From Fibrivirga algicola (GTDB taxonomy: Bacteria > Bacteroidota > Bacteroidia > Cytophagales > Spirosomataceae), in assembly GCF_011742925.1 (NCBI RefSeq), contig NZ_WAEL01000006.1:434001-498000 (forward strand): a stretch of DNA of 64,000 nucleotides. Reading direction: 5' to 3'. Each line of letters starts with the position of its first letter. Position 1 is the first letter of the stretch. The position numbers and the translations under genes are program-made. Under the pieces are notes generated by a model, which worked only from the letters and a program-made list of their open reading frames with translations, was not told where the DNA came from and made no database searches. Of the stretch, positions 61,190 to 64,000 are shown piece by piece.

Positions 61190-61915
61190 GAATAAAAAAT
61201 AGCAGTGAACGGATGAATGCATTTATTAATTAAAATTACGATCACCTGCTTAAGCAAGTCATTAGCTAAATAGCAGCTCGCTTGTGCTTATTATTGATCA
61301 TAATTTGAAAGTGAATTTTCGGTTATATAAGAGTTTAGGTTGATTCTTTAAATTGCACTAATAAATTAAATTCGAGACGGTGATCACTTAAATACTTAAG
61401 TGAGTGAAGCATAGCTGTCATAAGACATAACAAGCTTAACACGAACGCGAAAACGGCTTGGTCAGGCTTAGTGAGCTAGCCTTGGAATCACTTCGCTTAA
61501 TGGCGAAAGTGCATACGCCATAGGTCTGTAACACGAGTTGCGAATAGCGGTAAGAAGAGCAAAACACAGACAAGCTGATCAGTAAGATTTAGCTTTTTGT
61601 CTGTCGGCTCACCCTATCCACTTTCAAGTAGCAAGATTTCTTATATACCTAGGCAGATACACACGCTGTAGCGGAATACAAAGTACAACTATTTATAAAT
61701 CATTATTAACTATGAAATTACCAAGATAGTGTGGGATATTAACCCAAACCCATCTATTTAGTCAGTGTACGGGCTACTAATAGATTTATTCTGCACTGAT
61801 TTATCTCAATTAATCAGCCCGCCCTCTTCGGCCAGAGACAATAGTATTTGCTGGCAAGAGGAGTGAGTATTTGCCACCGGTGTGGTCAGCAATTGACTAA
61901 AAGCCTGATAACAAA

Positions 61916-61944
61916 AAACGCTAACTCGTTGAAAGTTAGCGTTT
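61916..61944 (-). terminator. Rho-independent terminator downstream of the tRNA fragment
   Basis: AAACGCTAACT at 61916-61926 pairs exactly with 61934-61944 over a 7-base loop. On the minus strand the stem is followed by TTT, giving GTTTTTTG. It lies 26 bases after the end of the tRNA 3' fragment and reads in the same direction, as the natural terminator of a tRNA gene would. Confidence 0.75.
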
Positions 61945-61970
61945 GTATGTTCCGTTGATGCGGAAAATGT

Positions 61971-61990
61971 GCTCCCGAAGGGACTTGAAT
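61971..61990 (-). pseudogene. tRNA 3'-end fragment, probable att core
   Basis: On the minus strand this reads TTCAAGTCCCTTCGGGAGCA: T-loop TTCAAGT (54-60), 3' T-stem CCCTT, 3' acceptor strand CGGGAGC and discriminator A. The bases just before it (TGTAA) cannot pair with CCCTT, so the tRNA-like part begins at the T-loop itself. No 5' half exists nearby. This is the classical footprint left at one end of an element that integrated by tyrosine recombinase into a tRNA gene. The parent tRNA identity cannot be set without the anticodon. Confidence 0.6.
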
Positions 61991-62203
61991 TACAATTGAT
62001 AGTCAGTCAGTTATATTGGGTTAATAGGCCAGGGGACGGAATAGGGGACAGATTACGGAAGGTCTATTAATTTGAAGGCTACCGGCATTCCAAATGATCG
62101 TAATGATTTTATCAAGCTGGAACCGCTATGTTTTGTGGGCGGTCATTGGTGTAGCTATCAGTTGTTAAGGTAGGGTTGAAGCTAATCGCGGATTACTCCA
62201 TCA

Positions 62204-63697
62204 TTATTTGTACTGAAATTCGATAAGCAGAGGCACAATATTTCCTGGAGCACCAGACTTCACTTCAAATGCTGCCTGATCAGTTTGGTACTTAACCTGA
62301 TCCTGTCGTACAAGTTGATCGCCCAGTATATCTGCCAGACGTTTATCCAGCGAACCACGTTTACGTTCTAAGCTTTTAATCAGGGCATCTATAATCAACG
62401 GCCGTTTCGAGAAAAGAATAAGCAGATAGTCATTGCTTTTACGTTTTTCCATAACGATCGAATGGGTTTCATCTGGGTAGGCAACGGTCGTGTTGGGTCC
62501 TAACAATGGACTGGTTAACTCGTCGAAGGGAAATAGCTTGATAAAATCGCCCGCCTCATCGGTAGTCAAGGCATAGACGTACGCATTCTCGGAGTTGTTC
62601 AGGTAAAATTTAAACCGTGTGTTGGTCGGGTAATTTTGTGCCAACTGATACAGGGTTATGTCGTTCGGCGCAGACTCGTCTGAAACCACCTTGAGTTTAC
62701 GCGTTGCTTGCTGCTTGATTATTGGCATCGTCGTGCCATCGTTCAGCTTGAGTTCTGCTGAACCACGCCGGTTGCCATCCTGAATAGCCTTGCCTCCCGT
62801 TACAGCTACGCTAGTTTTTACTCCTCCGTAAACCTGAAAGGCATTGTGCGTAAACCGGCCAAAATGTGCATACGGAATCCAGCAGAAACCTTTCTCGCCC
62901 CACTTGCTGGTCCAGCTATTAACAATACGAAAGGCCCCACCATGTAGTTTGTCATTGTAGCCCACTACGCAGATCGCCTGGTTATAGAGAATGTCGTCTA
63001 CTTGTTCATTGGGTGCCGGCTCCCACACAGCACGGGCTTCTTCAAATGACAACGGAGCACCAATGCCCACTACTACCGGATTTCCTTCAGCCAGCGCTTT
63101 TTTTACGGCCAGTACTTTCTGGTCGGGATCGGTCGGTTCAGCAAACAACTGCTGGTAGTCGCCAATGCGGAACTGACTGGCTTCTTTTGCTGCGGCAGCT
63201 GGAATTGAGGGGCTACACAAGGGATAGGCAAGGGTTTTCAAACGGGGTACGCCAGCCGTTTTGAGCACATCCAACGCTTCTTCGATGGTGCCGCCCCCCT
63301 GGCAATTCTTGTCTTTCGGGTCTCGAATTTTATCATAGATGAAGGTTGGCGAAAAACGCGCCTGATCGAGCTTTGCCTGTTGCGTTACGTTCAGCTCTTT
63401 TCCTTCCATGATGGTGCGGAGGTAATAGGCCGTCGCAAAGGCTACTGATGTTTCCTGCTTTCCCTGATCACCAACACTGGGACAAAACTGCTCGTACGAA
63501 ACCTGTTCGGGTAAGTTGTTAAGGCTTCGGGTTGTTAACCGGGCCTTGGTCATAACTGTCAGCGAACGCGTCTGGGTCATGTTAAGACCACCGGCGTATT
63601 TGCGAACGATGGGTTTTTCCTGCGCTTGAACAAGCGGGAGCCTGGTCGTTAGTATGGCTATAGCTAACAAGCGAGTAGTGAGTGTGCTCGGTTTCAT
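62204..63697 (-). CDS. Papain-fold (C1) pseudo-peptidase with DUF4384 domain, exported
   Basis: A 497-residue exported protein, signal peptide 1-26 (LVQAQ). Residues about 62-295 follow the C1 papain fold: VGDQGKQETSVAFATAYYL matches the segment that normally reads GDQGxxGSCxAWATAY, FSPTFIYDKIRD, GGTIEEALDVLKTAGV, and FRIVNSWTSKWGEKGFCWIPY with the Asn260 and Trp of NSW. The catalytic Cys is Ser84 (TCA at 63446-63448) and the catalytic His is Gln240 (CAG at 62978-62980, in YNQAICVVGY). Peptidase activity is therefore not expected. The C-terminal half (about 335-440; TRFKFYLNNSENAYVYALTT, IKLFPFDE) is DUF4384. A binding or scaffold role is likely. It sits on the far side of the putative tRNA att site. 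Confidence 0.85.
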   Translation of the reverse strand: MKPSTLTTRLLAIAILTTRLPLVQAQEKPIVRKYAGGLNMTQTRSLTVMTKARLTTRSLNNLPEQVSYEQFCPSVGDQGKQETSVAFATAYYLRTIMEGKELNVTQQAKLDQARFSPTFIYDKIRDPKDKNCQGGGTIEEALDVLKTAGVPRLKTLAYPLCSPSIPAAAAKEASQFRIGDYQQLFAEPTDPDQKVLAVKKALAEGNPVVVGIGAPLSFEEARAVWEPAPNEQVDDILYNQAICVVGYNDKLHGGAFRIVNSWTSKWGEKGFCWIPYAHFGRFTHNAFQVYGGVKTSVAVTGGKAIQDGNRRGSAELKLNDGTTMPIIKQQATRKLKVVSDESAPNDITLYQLAQNYPTNTRFKFYLNNSENAYVYALTTDEAGDFIKLFPFDELTSPLLGPNTTVAYPDETHSIVMEKRKSNDYLLILFSKRPLIIDALIKSLERKRGSLDKRLADILGDQLVRQDQVKYQTDQAAFEVKSGAPGNIVPLLIEFQYK

Positions 63698-63767
63698 ATA
63701 AAAAGGTGTGCTTAGAAGCGTACGATACGGTTAATCCGCCCGTCTTATGAGGATGCTATTGATTCGT

Positions 63768-64000
63768 TCACTCCTTCTCCAGCTCTACGGTAATCTGCTT
63801 ATTCAACTGAATGGACAGCGTGCTACCACCCGTAGCGCCAATATCGAGGCCAGCCGTGTTGCTTTGTATGAGGTACGTTAGTAGTCCATCACCCACGTCG
63901 AACTTATCCAGCCGCATCGTCTTGTCGATGTAATTGATACGCCAAGGTGTACGCTCCGGAACCGATAAGCCCACAATTTTATAACCGGGTGGCGCCGTGT
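63768..64000 (-). CDS. C-terminal part of an unrecognised protein
   Basis: The frame is open to the window edge and the start lies outside; a GTG at 63974 is not taken as the start because coding continues upstream of it (TAPPGYKIVGLSV). The visible 77 residues form a beta-rich end: WRINYIDKTMRLDKFDVGDG, LLTYLIQSNTAGLDIGATGG, STLSIQLNKQITVELEKE. The pattern suggests a small sandwich or a secreted repeat, without a motif I can name. It ends 71 bases before the start of the pseudo-peptidase on the same strand, so the two are probably in one transcript. No function is proposed. Confidence 0.6.
   Translation of the reverse strand, partial: TAPPGYKIVGLSVPERTPWRINYIDKTMRLDKFDVGDGLLTYLIQSNTAGLDIGATGGSTLSIQLNKQITVELEKE

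Larger units (their letters stand above)
61087..62203. other. Gene-free AT-rich region of 1117 bp with hairpins and a tRNA fragment
   Basis: No frame here has support as a gene. It is clearly more AT-rich than its surroundings. Visible structures: a 10-bp-arm palindrome at 61165-61189, an 8-bp-arm one at 61384-61403 (TCACTTAA/TTAAGTGA), a loose stem ACAGACAA/TTGTCTGT at 61566-61604, a terminator at 61916-61944, a tRNA 3' fragment at 61971-61990 and two AGGGGAC repeats at 62031 and 62043. The left part must include the ECF sigma promoter. The right part looks like an integration junction. Confidence 0.65.

Noticed and set aside
63768-63974. A complete 68-codon gene starting at GTG 63974
   Set aside because: The frame stays open to the window edge with protein-like sequence, so this is the end of a longer gene.

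Overview
The window looks like chromosomal DNA from a soil or plant-associated Bacteroidetes of the order Cytophagales, Spirosoma-like. This rests on SusC/SusD pairs, a hybrid two-component regulator, ECF sigma/FecR pairs, DUF4974- and DUF4384-type domains and moderate GC. The genus is an inference; no rRNA is present.

About 41.7 kb (494 to 42180) is one co-directional minus-strand polysaccharide utilisation locus for xylan. Read in transcription order it starts with two tandem SusC/SusD pairs, a BT_3987/DUF1735-type surface lipoprotein and a GH10 xylanase carrying an inserted carbohydrate-binding module. This is the order known as xusA-xusB-xusC-xusD-xusE-xyn10C in rumen and gut Bacteroidetes. 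A 1349-residue hybrid sensor kinase/AraC regulator follows. Then come side-chain and backbone enzymes: GH95, three GH43, GH97, GH30, GH8, a second GH10, a CE6-type esterase, an AxeA-like alpha/beta hydrolase, and six CE1-like genes holding seven esterase domains. A secreted VOC-fold protein and a small secreted beta-rich protein sit among them. Together they would bind xylan at the surface, cut the backbone, strip acetyl, feruloyl, arabinosyl and galactosyl decorations, and pass oligosaccharides through two TonB-dependent channels. No inner-membrane sugar transporter, GH67 or GH115 glucuronidase, or xylose isomerase is in the window.

From 43127 to 61086 lie two convergent systems of the same design, ECF sigma / FecR anti-sigma / STN-SusC / SusD. 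One is on the plus strand (43127-50136, followed by an FG-GAP/UnbV lipoprotein to 53755) and one on the minus strand (61086 down to 53908). They meet at a perfect 28-bp-arm hairpin. Their SusC proteins carry N-terminal STN signalling domains and the xylan SusC proteins do not, so two regulatory styles sit side by side.

At the right edge, 61087-62203 is gene-free and AT-rich. It holds a 20-nt tRNA 3'-end fragment starting at the T-loop, with its terminator, which looks like one end of an integrated element. Beyond it are a papain-fold protein whose catalytic Cys and His are replaced by Ser and Gln, and the C-terminus of an unrecognised protein. The left edge holds the C-terminus of a phosphate-selective-porin-type barrel. 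Several gaps carry long perfect inverted repeats, and the 7-mer GGTACGT is strongly over-represented throughout.
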